A stretch of DNA of 37,746 nt from Thermomucor indicae-seudaticae (Eukaryota; Mucoromycota; Mucoromycetes; Mucorales; Lichtheimiaceae): assembly GCA_000787465.1 (NCBI GenBank), contig JSYX01000332.1, forward strand, positions 1-37,746, in the 5' to 3' direction. The notes below the pieces were generated by a model that saw only the letters and a list, made by a program, of their open reading frames with translations, was not told where the DNA came from and ran no database searches. The position numbers and the translations under genes were made by a program. Positions within the stretch are counted from its first letter, which is position 1, and each line of letters opens with the position of its first letter. This document shows positions 1 through 10,251 of the stretch, piece after piece.

Positions 1-361
1 AAGGCAGTTGACTGGAATAAAAGTCATACTTGCTTTTTGCACGGCACCATATCCCTTTTATTATTCACTCATTCATTCAATGGACATGGCAATTACCAAG
101 AAACAATGACTAATAATGGATCTATTACTAAACGATTACTGATATCTGAGAACAGCTGTTCCCAGTGGAAAAGCGGGACGCGTATACCTCTAAACGCGTC
201 GACTTTCTGCTACAAAAATTGCCATTGCAAGAGCTGGATGCGACCAGTTGGAAACTGAATCTGTACGCCTCCTCGCTCTATTGCAACCCCCGGCTATTGC
301 AACAAAATTTCAGGAATCGAGACGTTGCAATAGGCGGGGAGCCACTGTATTACCAATCACA
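1..361. other. no supported gene
   Basis: I see no conserved protein or RNA gene in this first stretch. The short open frames here have no recognisable motifs. It leads directly into the TCAGATC-rich repeat. Confidence 0.5.
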
Positions 362-505
362 GCTGGTCATCAGATATACCAGATATAACCAGATCCCAGA
401 TCAGATCAGGTCACGAAAAATCTGGTACCAGATCTCGGTGCACTGAAATAATCTGACCTGATCTGGGTCAGATCAGATCAGGTCAGATTTCTATCTGTCA
501 GATTT
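362..505. repeat. TCAGATC-rich low-complexity repeat with perfect inverted repeat
   Basis: The segment is dominated by variants of CAGATC, CCAGATATAACC and TCAGATCAGGTC. Inside it, AATCTGACCTGATCTG at 450-465 is repeated as its exact reverse complement at 474-489, giving a 16-bp stem with an 8-nt loop. It overlaps the 3' end of the open frames of the neighbouring decayed gene. It could be a transposon end or simple-sequence expansion; I cannot tell which. Confidence 0.7.
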
Positions 506-1322
506 ATTGCCACCCCTACTTCTTGTATGCTTTCGACTTTCTTTGGAAGAGGTGCCACTTCGATAAGGTTACCTTCCTTCAAAAACTGCTTGTTTCGCAC
601 CATCGAATTTGGTAAGAAGTCGGTGATCTCCAATTGCTCTGTTTGCTGTTTCTTGGCATTGAGCGAAACTGTGTCTTGTACGCAGAATCCTCTTGTGCTA
701 ATTTCGAGCATAAGTGCACCTGTTAGAGCTGCCAAATCGGCTTTCATATCTGTCAGCTGGACTGCGGTTTCTTCAAGCGGTTGGAAAAGCAGATCCATGT
801 CGTCCTCTGGAAGGTCGCGCCGTATGATATTACGAAGCATCGTCCCGCAAGTGCGAGTCTTGTCTGGAAGCGGTATCGATGGTCGAGCATTCCTCGCTTC
901 CTTATATAGCTCGCTATACTTATTCTATGCGTTGGGATCAATGCCGGCATCTCCTTTGCAATATGGCTTTGCCATTGATCAAGAACGTCATGCTTTGATC
1001 CCAAAGATTTCACCACTGTTTCCTGCGGGAAGCCAGCAAAGGTATCGGCATCATCTAACAGGCCTCTTGGTATCCGTTTGCTGGACAATACCTTTGACTG
1101 ATGTGAACTGAGCGTGGCTCACAATTCCTCCTTTGATAGCTTTTTCTTCTTGGCCGCTTCCAGTCTTATGTTGCAGTCAACGATATCTTCCAAGCGGCGC
1201 TTAATGGGAACATGCATCGCTTCTTTCGGTTGTTGTTTCTCAACTTCCTCCCAACGCCTTCTGGGAGCCGACTCTTCATAGCCGCCTTCTTTTAGGTAGC
1301 GGAACCTGTGGAGTTTGATCAA
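478..1322 (-). pseudogene. decayed or multi-exon gene of unknown function
   Basis: Three consecutive open frames on the minus strand (1322-1119, 1088-753, 840-478) read like real protein. The first is basic and lysine-rich, the second contains FAGFPQETVVKSLGSKHDVL, and the third has an acidic helical stretch with LPEDDMDLLFQPLEE. They are in different frames, and I found no clean set of GT-AG introns joining them without breaking codons, so frameshift decay is more likely than splicing. I do not recognise the family. Its position among repeats suggests a repeated lineage-specific or element-borne gene, but no transposase or reverse-transcriptase motif is visible. A functional gene with missed introns remains possible. 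Confidence 0.35.
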
Positions 1323-1540
1323 GACGCTGTGGTCTTCTCTTTCGACGACGTGCTATTGCGATCAACTAACGAAATCAGTTAAACGCTTCCTCACAATAAG
1401 TATACAGGGAGACTTGCTTGCGAGTGTTAGATGCACGTGAAAGATTAACGTAAGATTGCGCAAAATGTCCTTGACATCAGTAAAGAAAGGTGACGCTAGT
1501 TTTCGACCTCTCCAATATGTCATATCACATGCTTCGGGAA

Positions 1541-1690
1541 AAGATACAGGTTTATTCTTTAAAATTTGCAGTAATGTACAAAAGATTTTGCGCAGAGAAA
1601 ACAAAACGATTTACGGAAAAGAGAAATCAGAATATGCGGTCAGTCCATTTGTCATTTTGCTTCAAACGATCACTTACACTTGCACCTGTA
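1541..1690 (+). repeat. dispersed repeat, copy 1
   Basis: This segment matches 37556-37725 in the same orientation over its whole length at roughly 80-85% by eye. Shared blocks include GCGCAGAGAAAACAAAA, ATGCGGTCAGTCCATTT and ACACTTGCACCTGTA. Copy 1 lacks a 23-nt stretch present in copy 2, and the missing part is bounded by AAAGAGA, as expected for deletion between short direct repeats. The match ends at CACCTGTA in both copies. It is probably a non-coding transposon relic. Confidence 0.8.
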
Positions 1691-1829
1691 AGGCCCAGAA
1701 GGGGCGGTCCCTGGGGTCGTCGCCAGGGCTCACTTTGAAGCAAAAACCCAAAAGTCCCACCCATACCCCCGCCAATTAGGCCCGCGTTCGGCCCCCACAC
1801 TCCCCAAACTGAAGAAGGGGAAAACCTAT
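1691..1829. repeat. GC-rich block abutting dispersed repeat
   Basis: This is a distinctly GC-rich, C-rich segment in AT-rich surroundings. It contains CCCTGG-GGTCGTCG-CCAGGG, which can form a 6-bp hairpin, and runs such as CACCCATACCCCCGCC. It starts exactly where the match between the two dispersed-repeat copies ends, so it may be part of an inserted element. No coding potential was recognised. Confidence 0.4.
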
Positions 1830-2690
1830 CATCATCATGAGAATTTGTCTCAATAGAGCATCAAACAGAAAGCACGTACCATCACGCGACTTGGCAAAGA
1901 ATACCCTTGCCTTTGGAAACAACCTTCATTGCGCCAATAAAAGACCTTCTTCATCCGCCTTGCGAGTAATAGTGTCACTGGTCAAAGGTCTTGCGCGGAA
2001 GGAGAACGGACATCTCCAGTATCACCCGCTGCTGGTACAGTAACGGAGTGCTTCACAGCCAATCTGGTATGTGAGCTTCAAGACCTGGCTGGCAGAGATC
2101 TATGCCAAATTTAGTAGGTTCTGTATTTGTCTGTCGAGAGCGTATATTCATCATTTGTACAGTGTGGGTGCGGGTAGGGATGGGGTTGGTGTTTGTTATG
2201 TTTATGCTTATCGAGAGGGATGAAAGCCATGGGTACCATTTCGCATGGCCTCGCGCGCTTTCTGCATCCTAACGACTTGTCAAACTTACTGCAAAAACAA
2301 TTCTATAAAGCATCAAACGTTCCCCTTCTTCATAGAAAACGGTAATCAGCAAGTGCAAGCGGCTTGAAAGTACTGCTAGTATTTCTCACTCACAATCATT
2401 AAAACTTACTGAATATCGCCAACTCTCAGTAATCCCATTATAATGTCAGATCGAAAGTAACTCATCCGCTATCATTACAGTATCTCATGCTGGAGTGCAG
2501 ATTGGTTTATGCAGGCAACGCAAAGGAGGACAGAGAGTCGGCGCAAAAAGATAAGAGAGACGCGCGCCAAAACTGCCTCAGAAACGCAAATTGAAAGGAA
2601 AGATTCAAGTGCAGACATGGACGGTCTCCCTGGAACCTCTTTTGTTTCAGTTTCGTACTTATCCTTCACCAGAGAACTACGCGTATCAAC
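1830..2690. other. intergenic, upstream of VMA6
   Basis: No gene is supported here. The region is AT-rich and carries short open frames without motifs. The part near 2500-2690 should hold the VMA6 promoter and 5' leader, but I see no clear TATA box. Confidence 0.5.
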
Positions 2691-4042
2691 ATGGCATCTG
2701 CCTTATTCTTCAACGAGAATGACGGTTACATTGATGGCATTTTGAGAGGTTACTTCTCGGGCATTCTCAAGTCTACACAATACCTGAATTTTACGCAATG
2801 CGAGACACTTGAAGGTATGGAAGCAAGTAGCATTCCCGCCTCATTCGTCACAGAAGAATTGTTTTGACGAGTATTTTCCTGTCTACTCTTGTGGATAGAC
2901 TTGCGTTTACAGCTGGGCGCTACCGATTATGGCACTTTACTGCAGAACGAACCATCGCCCATTGCAACGTCTACTATTTCGGAACGCTTGACACAACGTC
3001 TCGTCGAAGAGTTCAACTACATTCGAGCGAATGCCGTTGAGCCCTTATCTAAGTTTCTGGACTACATAACGCATGTATTTTACACCTTTGTTGTGTCAGC
3101 AAAAAAAAGAAAGGAGACGGCACCGAGACTAATGTCTTGCTTGTGGTTTATCTAGGTACCAGTATATGATCGATAATGTAATATTGATTATTACTGGCAC
3201 ACTGCATGAACGCGATACCCACGAACTGCTTGAACGCTGCCACCCTCTTGGGAACTTTGAATCTATGCCTGCGCTTTGCGTAGCCACGACCGTTGCTGAA
3301 CTGTACAACACGGTTTTGGTTGAAACGCCCCTGGCCCCTTACTTTGCAAACTGTCTGAACGCTCAGGACCTCGACGAACTGAACATTGAAATTATTCGAA
3401 ACACTTTATACAAAGCCTACTTGGAAGATTTCTATGCATTCTGCCAAAGCATTGGTGGTCCGACAGCCGAAGTCATGGGTGAAATTCTACGCGTAAGCGC
3501 ATTATATGTCGGTTAGCCGTAGCAAAGTCCAGTAGAACTGACTCTTTGATTTGCGTCAAAACTTTTATTAGTTTGAAGCCGACCGTCGTACAATCAACAT
3601 CACCATCAATTCATTCGGAACTGAGCTTCCCAAGGACGATCGAAAGAAGCTCTTCCCGACCATCGGTCGTCTATACCCAGAAGGTAATGCAAAATTAGCA
3701 GTGGCGGACGAATTTGAACAAGTGAAAGCTACATGCGAAGTCTTCCATGTAAGTTTAAGACGGCATTTCCGGAATTAGCCAAACAAAAAGATTTAATAAC
3801 TTTTCTGATAGGAATACCGAGCATTTTTCGACACGTCTGCAAGCGGCAAGAGCTTGGAAGACAAGTTCTTTGAGCATGAAGTGTTTTTAAACAAACTTGC
3901 TTTCCAGCAGCAATTCAACTATGGCGTGTTTTATGCCTACATTAAGCTCAAGGAGCAGGAGATCCGAAACATTGTGTGGATCGCGGAATGTATCGCCCAG
4001 AACCAAAAAGACAGAATCAATAGCTATATCCCCGTCTTGTAA
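2691..4042 (+). CDS. VMA6: V-type proton ATPase subunit d (Vo stalk)
   Basis: Subunit d of the vacuolar H+-ATPase sits on the c-ring and couples the central stalk to proton transport at the vacuolar membrane. Five exons (2691-2814, 2899-3070, 3156-3492, 3572-3748, 3812-4042) give 346 residues, the usual length for this family. Diagnostic stretches are the start [67 protein letters not shown] and the C-terminal [17 protein letters not shown]. Intron 2 appears to use a GC donor (AAC|GCATGT). This choice restores the conserved ITYxYMIDN spacing of yeast and human subunit d, whereas a GT-AG alternative (3075-3162) would give ITHYMIDN, one residue shorter. There are no transmembrane segments, as expected for this peripheral subunit. 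Confidence 0.96.
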
Positions 4043-6262
4043 GAGTCGCCCACCATCCAATAGTGAAATGATATACGTAACTAAATACATCATAAACCTT
4101 ACCACACTGAAACTGGCCGTGTTGGACTAAGAGGCATCCATCTGTCCAATGTTAAATGTGTTATCCTGCTCATTTGCTGTAATACAGAAAGGCTACGGAT
4201 GTTATACAGGGTTTTGTCATTCGAGGACTAAGGCTGAATGTACCTCGTCTTGTGCCTGCTGCATATGGTTGACATTGAATGAGAGAGACTATCCGTTTAA
4301 TATTTCGTTATTAAATCATTCCTGATCGTTTTCCGGGGACCCAGATTGAAACGGTCAAAATAGCCAAAATTTGAAGGCTGCTAGGTTTAAACAAAATCAC
4401 ATGAATCGTCAGTTATTTTCGATCTTCTTTTGTGCCACAACGTTAATCTGGATATCTATCCCTAACCTCGTACCTTGATGCAGGAGTGCTTGTTTTTAGT
4501 AGATCCCATTTCCAACAACTACTAAAATTTTGCAGCGCGGCTTACAGGCCAAGAAAGCTTCATTTACAGGCGGCCCTGTCTATAGACCATTTGCAGTGAT
4601 ATTACTTGAAAGCAACTTTATAATGCATTGCAAAAACAAGCAATAGTAATAACAGCAGCATATTATATTCTATATGCTCTTCCCACACCAAAGGATGATG
4701 AAGGTGGGAATTTTGGAGGTGTCAGCAAATAACACAGCTAAAGGTTCGAAGTTTGTTTTACTTTAGTATGTCCCCATCATCTACATGCTCCGTACCATAC
4801 GTTAACAGTTTCATCACGGATGATTTAAGACGCGGTAGCCGTTCCGAGCCATTATGGTTTTGAAGGTGCAGAAGACTTTGTTTTATTGTGTAAACAACGA
4901 GAATCGCATAATGATCCCAATAATCCTATAGCCATGTCTTAACGAACTTCAACGTAAATATAGCGGCATGCTTTCAAAGCGTCTGTACTAACATGGCGCC
5001 ACACAAGGCTTTATACGCTTGAAGTTGGTCAGATATGGATTGCAAATGATGCATGAACAAAAATGCTCAACGGAGGTGTTAGTACTGTACATGATACTAA
5101 AAACAGCGAAAAATCAGGAAAAAAGTGCAGCAAATGATCATATCATAGCGGTTCAGCGTGAGCGCTGTTTGAACAAACGTGGGTTTTTTATGAGGGGTCA
5201 CTCGAGCGCGAAGAGAGCATAACCGACGAACGACGGAAGAAAAAATAATTTATATCAGCGATTTCTTCACTGCAATTTAAGCTGTGTAATATCAAGACAC
5301 GACTTTTAGCAAGGATAGGCTTGTAAGCTTTCGCAATAGTCATTGCTGGCACCGTTCCCCTTGACGGACGGTATTGCGAAGTTTTTTGGGTAAAAATCCT
5401 CACTTCATCTAGTGTTATACTGCGGACAGCTTCTACCTTTTCCTGACGTAACTTTAAATTAAATCTTTTTTCGCAGCCCCTGAAAATCTTTTTTGCAAAT
5501 TTCTACCGTGGACCGCAGCCCTGATGCGTGCCAGGATACGACACCCTTTTGTTAGATCTATGACAGAGAAATAAATATGAGTCGTTCGTTTTCGCATCAC
5601 TGCTCGCGCTGCTTCCGTTTGGTTTTCATAACGATGGTCTTTGAGCGTTACTGTTTCTTTTTCGCAAGTAGCATCGATCGAACTCGTCCACCTTGGATTA
5701 TGACACATACTGCAATACTTTAAAGGTGTTTTATACGTAATAAACATATCGTTTATGGCTGTTTTGCGCGCTCTATGCCTCGATTTGCTCTCCCTACTGC
5801 CTCTCTGCAAACCAGACTACGTAATTACGAGGTCGGTGACTATGTCAAACTGATGTAGGGTGTATGAAATGGTTTATGTTACTACGCAAACCTCTGGATC
5901 AGTAACGCATGCAGAGAATACTTGGGACATGCTCACCTCACTTTAAGTTTGCTGATCCAACTCACCTAGACAATGTCTGATTTCAGTTGGATGTGCCCTC
6001 GGATAGACATGTGCTTGCTATATACATATATATACCTGCATTAAAATTCATTATAGGATACTGAAGCAGAAGTGGGGTAATCAGTAGAGCAATCCAAGTG
6101 TTACCACTATGAAGGTCTTGTAAGCGAACTTTATGCCGCCACAGCGCTGTCCAAAAATGCGGGTTTCAATTCTCTCAGCAATTTGGGTGCAGCAGCTGTT
6201 TGTCTGTTACATTCGTTGCAAGACTTGTTCTGCAGAAAATCAAAAAAAAAGAACGAAGAGTG
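4043..6262. other. long intergenic stretch, no supported gene
   Basis: These 2.2 kb lie between VMA6 and the DUF2408 gene. The sequence is AT-rich with several short open frames. The best is on the minus strand at 5454-5810 (118 codons, basic, containing CSMCHNP), but it has no recognisable family, no clear exon partners and no promoter. A run of alternating AT (TATACATATATATACC) occurs near 6020. I found no tRNA-like sequence by eye. Confidence 0.5.
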
Positions 6263-8228
6263 ATGACTCTTGTACCCATCCCATTAAAAGGTAAATCGCG
6301 ATCAGTGGAAACTTAACAGCGCGATTGACGAATCCGAAACTGATCCGTCGACAAGAAATACCTGTTCTTGAAAACCTCATAACTATCCGTCATAAGTTAT
6401 CGGCACTGAAGAAAGACAGAGATTCGTATCCAAAACCAGAAGTAATACAAGAGCTATATCATGAGACTGAGAAGCAAGTTGAAGCGCTTGTGGGGATCCG
6501 TCAAGGCGATATCTGGAAGCCAAACACTCGAAACAGGTTAAATGACGTACTCGACGATGTCATGTCACTTTTATCCTTGTTTTTCATGAGCCTCGGTCGA
6601 AATCGCGAAAGTAAGTATGAGATCAACGACAAAAGTCAATGTACACAGACAAAGCGTCCTCATTCTCATTATTATTATCACTAGGTCCGGCTGTATACGC
6701 ACAGTTGGTGACAGTCGAGGTAACGAATACCATTTTTCCGGAATAGCCGGCAGATCGATATGCATTGCTGACATTATAGAGATAAGCGTTATCTGGAACA
6801 ATTGTCACAGATGGGGATATACACGGAAACAATACTTATCGAAATTCAGGATCGATTATCTGATATCGAGAGCATTATATACGCTGACAAGAATGACACG
6901 GCTCCTTCCTTCCTTGACATACTCAAGAAAAAGCTGTCTCGGTCTAGTAAAGTCGAAATTTGATGCATCGCTTGCATGCCCGATCAAAATCTGATCCGTT
7001 CTTTTACAATAGAGAACTCCTTGGATGCATTATTGACGAATGTACGCAATGTGTCACCTTCATTGTAGGTGGGGTACAACGGGATATTATGCCAGGGTAG
7101 CTATTGAATCCCATTACCTATATAGGAAACCTTTACAGGACGAGCTGACATCCTTGCGTCGCGAGCTGGGCGTGGTCGCATCCAGGCCAACGGGATTCAC
7201 AGCAAGTGATATTTATCCATTCCAAGAAAAGGTAATCCCAATGCATTTGTCTCCTTGTTGCAGCAGCCAAAACTGACGAGACATGTTCAAGCTACGACAA
7301 ATTGAAAGATCGCGGTCCGACTTGTTCTCTCCAAAGGATGGCTCTGAGCCACTAGCTGGGCAAGGGTTAATTATCGGATTAATGGAACAATTGTACGAGG
7401 AAACACATGATTTGATCGCGTCAACTGAGAGCATTTCAGCATCACTGGTTCCTCTGGCTGATCGACTCAAGGAAATCAAAGCTCAGCTGGAACGATTAGC
7501 GTTGACACATCGATGGACTCTTCGCGAAACTGATCTTCATACTTTCCAGGTTTATATACCTCGTACAATCTCTCACACAGAGAGGCCTTTAGAAGCTGAC
7601 CGATTGTTTGTGCAGCTACAATTACAGGATATCGAAAAGTTACGAGTTGATGGCAAATTCAAGGATCCGGACGGCAACGTACCGGAAGGTCAAGCAATGA
7701 TTAATTTTCTACTTCGAGGCTGTTACCGATTGATTACCAAAATGCTAAGCGAGAACGTGCCCGTTGCGGAAGCGCTTATGCCAATATACAATCAACTTAG
7801 CACAGTGCGTCGATGCTTGGTGGAAGTCACCAAGTGGGGCAAGCCCGATTCTCGTAAGTAGTATGCTGGCTGGATGTGACATCCGAGCAAAGAATTAATG
7901 ATATAACGGTAGCACGTGATCTTTATCCGTAAGAAATGCTGAGGTCTGTGGTTGACATATCTCGCCGTTATGCTGACACTTGTTGCAGTTACCAGATGAA
8001 ATTAGCGAGCATTGACAACGTGCGAGTGAATGGCATCTTTTACGATGAAGATAACAATATCCCAGAAGGTTCGTTTTCTGTTTTTCCGACTTTGCACGAT
8101 ATTTCGGGCAATTTGCTAACGTCTTTGTCCTAGGGCAAGCGATCTGCACAGCCTTGTTGAACGAATGCTACGACATCCTCCATGATCTTATGGCTGCGAT
8201 TGACGACGACAAAGCAGCAGCAGCATAA
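6263..8228 (+). CDS. DUF2408-family protein, function unknown
   Basis: This is a fungal protein of the uncharacterised DUF2408 family. I reconstruct eleven exons: 6263-6290, 6356-6610, 6685-6719, 6787-6946, 7013-7064, 7126-7231, 7292-7549, 7616-7853, 7913-7928, 7989-8068 and 8134-8228, giving 440 residues. It is mostly helical and has an internal duplication near the C-terminus: one unit carries RVDGKFKDPDGNVPEGQA, the next RVNGIFYDEDNNIPEGQA, each followed by LL..CY..I. Exon 9 is only 16 nt and supplies part of PRDLYP before YQMKLASID. Intron 7 (7550-7615) is 66 nt and open in frame, so its retention would insert 22 residues. The N-terminus is the least certain part: I start at MTLVPIPLK, joined to EIPVLENL. 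No biochemical role is known to me for this family. Confidence 0.85.
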
Positions 8229-8378
8229 ACAAGTTGTCGCGATATGACATCAAAAGTATCGTACTCCCCTGTCGACCTTTGCTGAAACTTAGAAAGACTT
8301 ACAAATTATAGTCTTCCAAACGGTCGTGTATGACTGCTGGAGTTTATTGATTGTGGAGTATGTTGCAGCAGATGCAAT

Positions 8379-8851
8379 TTAGTCAAAGAGACCTAGCAAT
8401 GAGGGAATCAGCGTTAGTCATCATGTCTTAAAGCATGGTATGCTGAAAAAAAGTGGCCATTTACCAAAGCCCATGTCCTCATCGGATTCTTCCTTTTCTT
8501 CTTCCTTCTTCTTTTCTTCCTCCTTGGCTTCCTCAGCAGCAGCGCCGGCAGCCGCAGTAGTACCAGCAGCGGCAACAGCAGCGCCAGCAGAGGGAGCACC
8601 AACATTGTTGAAAACTAATTCCTTGAGGTCCTGGCCGGCCAAAGCCTTGGCATAAAGAGAGAACCAGATGGGTTCGACGTCAACACCGGCAGCCTTAACC
8701 AAAGTCTGAAGCTTGTCGGGCTAAATTACGCAAAAATAGTAAGGCTGGTGGGCCAATGCTCAGTGCCAAAGAGTCATGGGCTTACAGTCACTTCGACATT
8801 GTCATCCTGGAGGATGAGAGCAGCGTACACAATGGCGAGTTCGGAAGACAT
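8379..8851 (-). CDS. RPP1: 60S acidic ribosomal protein P1
   Basis: P1 pairs with P2 on the lateral stalk of the large ribosomal subunit and recruits translation GTPases through its acidic tail. Three exons on the minus strand (8786-8851, 8465-8720, 8379-8392) give 111 residues. The N-terminus [20 protein letters not shown] is P1-type rather than P2-type. An alanine/glycine hinge follows, then a charged [20 protein letters not shown] tail. The last exon is only 14 nt and completes the conserved ending as GFGLFD. Without that splice the frame would run on into KWPLFFS, which does not fit the family. It converges on the DUF2408 gene, with about 150 bp between the stop codons. Confidence 0.96.
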
Positions 8852-9844
8852 TGCTAAAAACGGATGGATGGATGGATGTGTTTTCTGTCGCAAGTAACGA
8901 TTTAACCCTCTCGGGATACAGTACGATCCAAACACAAAGACCTGCGAGGGGATGGGTTAGCCAGGCAACTTTTCTGGCCGTCGGCCTTTGTAATGCCAAA
9001 ATGGAAACGTTGGCACACACGCGACCGCGGAACACAATGGTGCGAAGTGTCTGCGTGTCTACTGGCTCGGCTATAAGATGCCATTTGAGTACATTTGTAT
9101 CCTACTATTAGCAGTACCATTCGTATCCAATGTCATTCTATGCAGTCCAGGAAAGTCTAGCCCGACTCACTGTTTGCACTCTCCCCTGGGATTAAGTGCG
9201 GAGCAAACAATAAGCAAAAGATTCTTCTGGGCTCAAGTTTTATCCGCTATGTACATATCACGAATAATCTTTCGAGGTATATTCTTTGTATCATTTGGAA
9301 GCCAAGTTTCGGGCCAGAGGTGTATGTATTCGTTATCCTCTGGCGGCATGTAGAACAACGTCCTTTAACGTTCAGACGCGGTTTACAGTGGATCTAAAAT
9401 GCAGAAATGTTCAAGCAATAAATAGTATGCTTTGCGTCGCCTATTTGGCGGGCCACTCCGTAGACCTTGATAAAGCGGAACCAGTAACTGGGGAAGGTTA
9501 AAATTCTGATGAATTCAGTCGTCGGTAGGTAGCGTATCAGCTTTTTTTGATGTAGAGGGTGACCAGCCCTTATTTTGCGCGCAGAAATGTCAGAACACAG
9601 ATATGGATGGCTACCTGGTTATCGATCCCGGATATTGAAACCAGAGGGTGAAACAGCTGGACCCAAATTGGGGAGCAAGAAGCCGATTATGTCATCGTCC
9701 GTCAACAAGCGATCGCTGGTGAAATGTGTCGCACAAGTTGGTTATTAACGACAATGCCGTCTTGAATTTTGGCACTCACTCTTATCCCTCTCTCTCTCTT
9801 TGCCTTTCTTTTTTCCCTTCCCGCCAGCAATCCCGAGAATTGGA
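8852..9844. other. intergenic between RPP1 and zinc-ribbon gene
   Basis: These roughly 1 kb hold the divergent upstream regions of RPP1 (minus) and the zinc-ribbon gene (plus). A short GGATGGATGGATG run lies just upstream of the RPP1 start. Open frames here are short, overlap each other on both strands and have no recognisable motif. Confidence 0.5.
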
Positions 9845-9854
9845 TATATAAAAG
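9845..9854 (+). promoter_or_regulatory. TATA box of the zinc-ribbon gene
   Basis: TATATAAAAG lies 55-64 nt upstream of the chosen ATG, followed by a pyrimidine-rich stretch typical of fungal leaders. The placement is by sequence only. Confidence 0.6.
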
Positions 9855-9908
9855 GCTTTTCTTTCCCTCTTGCTTTTACTTCCTTTTCTTCTGTTCCCCT
9901 TGCATACT

Positions 9909-10251
9909 ATGCCTGGTAACTTTACCATATGTAAGTCAAGAAAAAACACAGAGAACCGGAAGAATGCTAAGTAGAGAGAAAGTGGGTGGACAGGACAAGA
10001 AGATACCGCTGGAACAGCAATTCCATCCTTGTCCTCGCTGCAACCACCCGTCTTCGGTTCAATTGACGCGTTCGGAAACACAGCTTGTTATTTTCAACAA
10101 ACAGATCGGAAAGTCGAGCAACATGCGTGTCCGCTATGAATGCCGCTTGTGCGGATGGAAAAACGAGATACTGCCTGACAATCCCGATGACCCTCACCAG
10201 TTTTGGCACGAAGACGATCAGAAGCGTCGACCTTCGGAGCCTTCCGGCTAG
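9909..10251 (+). CDS. small zinc-ribbon protein
   Basis: This is a 96-residue protein from two exons (9909-9930 and 9983-10251). It opens with MPGNFTI, typical of short fungal zinc-ribbon proteins. It carries two zinc knuckles, C24-PR-C27 and C61-RL-C64-GW, separated by about 33 residues, which together form a four-cysteine zinc ribbon. The tail is acidic and hydrophilic (DNPDDPHQFWHEDD). There is no signal peptide or membrane segment. The exon 2 acceptor is uncertain by a few residues because several AG dinucleotides lie close together; I use AAAG|TG, which keeps the frame and avoids a stop. The function is unknown to me; zinc ribbons of this size usually bind protein or nucleic acid. Confidence 0.75.

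Noticed and set aside
5454..5810. 118-codon minus-strand open frame with CSMCHNP
   Set aside because: A single possible zinc knuckle with no partner, no family match and no supporting exons. It is left as unassigned intergenic sequence.
6291..6319. A 29-nt intron at the start of the DUF2408 gene
   Set aside because: It keeps frame, but 29 nt is too short for normal splicing. The same donor with the acceptor at 6355 gives a 65-nt intron that also keeps frame.
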